Assembly (NCBI GenBank): GCA_030424705.1
Contig: JAUHWJ010000122.1
Span: 1 to 6,396 of the forward strand
DNA length: 6,396 bases
DNA from: Alphaproteobacteria bacterium
Lineage (GTDB): Bacteria > Pseudomonadota > Alphaproteobacteria > Rhodobacterales > Rhodobacteraceae
Direction of reading: 5' to 3'
Shown here piece after piece: positions 6,073 through 6,396 of this stretch; within the stretch, counting starts at the first letter, position 1; the number at the start of each line of letters is the position of its first letter. Position numbers and translations under genes: made by a program. The notes under the pieces were generated by a model. That model had not been told where the DNA came from. It did no database searches and worked only from the letters and a program-made list of their open reading frames with translations.

Positions 6073-6320
6073 CGCGCGACGATAGAAAGGCCGCGCCGCC
6101 TTCGCCAGCGTTTTTCGTCAGCACCATTGACTTATCCGGCGGGAAAGGGCACCTCACCCCTGCACGTCAGACCCCGCGGCGGCGCATCGTCCGTCGCTCT
6201 TTTCGACGAGACCGGCCGCGGGCGAGACTCACCGCATCACTGGCCCGCCCGGCTGCGCCCGGAGCCGAGCCGTCCGCCCCGACCGCGAGAAAAGCGGCGA
6301 GAGGCGGAGAAGGACCCCAC

Positions 6321-6396
6321 GTGTCAGACCTGACCTTTCAGGCGCTCGGCCTCGCCGAGCCCATTCTCCGCGCGCTGAAGGCGCGCGACTACGAAA
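6321..6396 (+). CDS. Probable DEAD-box RNA helicase, N-terminal 25 codons only
   Basis: The window ends inside this gene. From a GTG at 6321 it reads M-S-D-L-T-F-Q-A-L-G-L-A-E-P-I-L-R-A-L-K-A-R-D-Y-E, which matches the start of RhlE/DEAD-box helicases: an aromatic residue, then L-G-L, I-L-x-A-L and a Y just before the P-T-P-I-Q Q-motif, which would follow beyond the edge. GGAGAAGG at 6306-6313 is a good ribosome site seven bases before the GTG and decides the start. These enzymes unwind RNA with ATP in ribosome assembly or mRNA decay. No ATPase motif is within view, so the call rests on the N-terminus alone. Confidence 0.7.
   Translation, partial: MSDLTFQALGLAEPILRALKARDYE

Noticed and set aside
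6127..6155. TTGACT as a -35 box for the helicase gene
   Set aside because: No acceptable -10 hexamer at 16-18 bases downstream.
6127..6333. 68-codon plus-strand frame in the exporter-helicase gap
   Set aside because: Composition is Arg/Pro-rich, there is no clear ribosome site, and it overlaps the well-supported helicase start in another frame.

Overview
The window is about 70% G+C and tightly packed. Codon bias, a MotB of the A-W-K-V-A-Y-A-D-F-V-T-A-M-M type, a heterotetrameric-type sarcosine oxidase locus and small arginine/alanine-rich proteins all point to an alphaproteobacterium. A member of the Rhodobacterales is most likely, but this is inference because there is no rRNA or other phylogenetic marker here.

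Layout from left to right. (1) The end of a flagellar stator gene (motB type) runs in from the left edge to 825. (2) A roughly 420-base stretch holds one short gene, 968-1117, for a 49-residue single-span membrane protein with a Pro/Ala/Thr/Glu-rich tail. It also holds two inverted repeats, one of them a perfect 9-bp stem just before the next operon. (3) A compact sarcosine oxidase operon soxD-soxA-soxG occupies 1248-5111, with overlapping stop and start codons. It encodes the zinc-binding delta subunit, the 998-residue alpha subunit and the gamma subunit. (4) The 130-base gap 5112-5241 contains a 7-bp palindrome and then a long hairpin that fully pairs the Shine-Dalgarno sequence of the next gene. 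That gene, 5242-5421, encodes a 59-residue arginine-rich protein and is closed by a strong Rho-independent terminator. (5) On the opposite strand, 6072-5482, lies a LysE/RhtB-type exporter convergent with the preceding gene. (6) A 248-base divergent intergenic region, in which I see no convincing promoter, leads to the first 25 codons of a probable DEAD-box RNA helicase cut by the right edge.

How the genes work together: SoxD, SoxA and SoxG are three of the four subunits of the enzyme that oxidatively demethylates sarcosine to glycine and passes the methyl carbon to tetrahydrofolate. The fourth subunit, SoxB (beta), carries the FAD site and the covalently bound FMN and normally precedes soxD. 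It is not in this window, and the upstream DNA here is something else, so it must be encoded elsewhere or be replaced. The remaining genes are ordinary neighbours with no evident functional link to the sox operon.

The observations most worth a second look are the Shine-Dalgarno-masking hairpin ahead of the 59-residue protein, the missing soxB, and the inverted repeat in the leader of soxD. I see no evidence for a wholly new multi-gene system.
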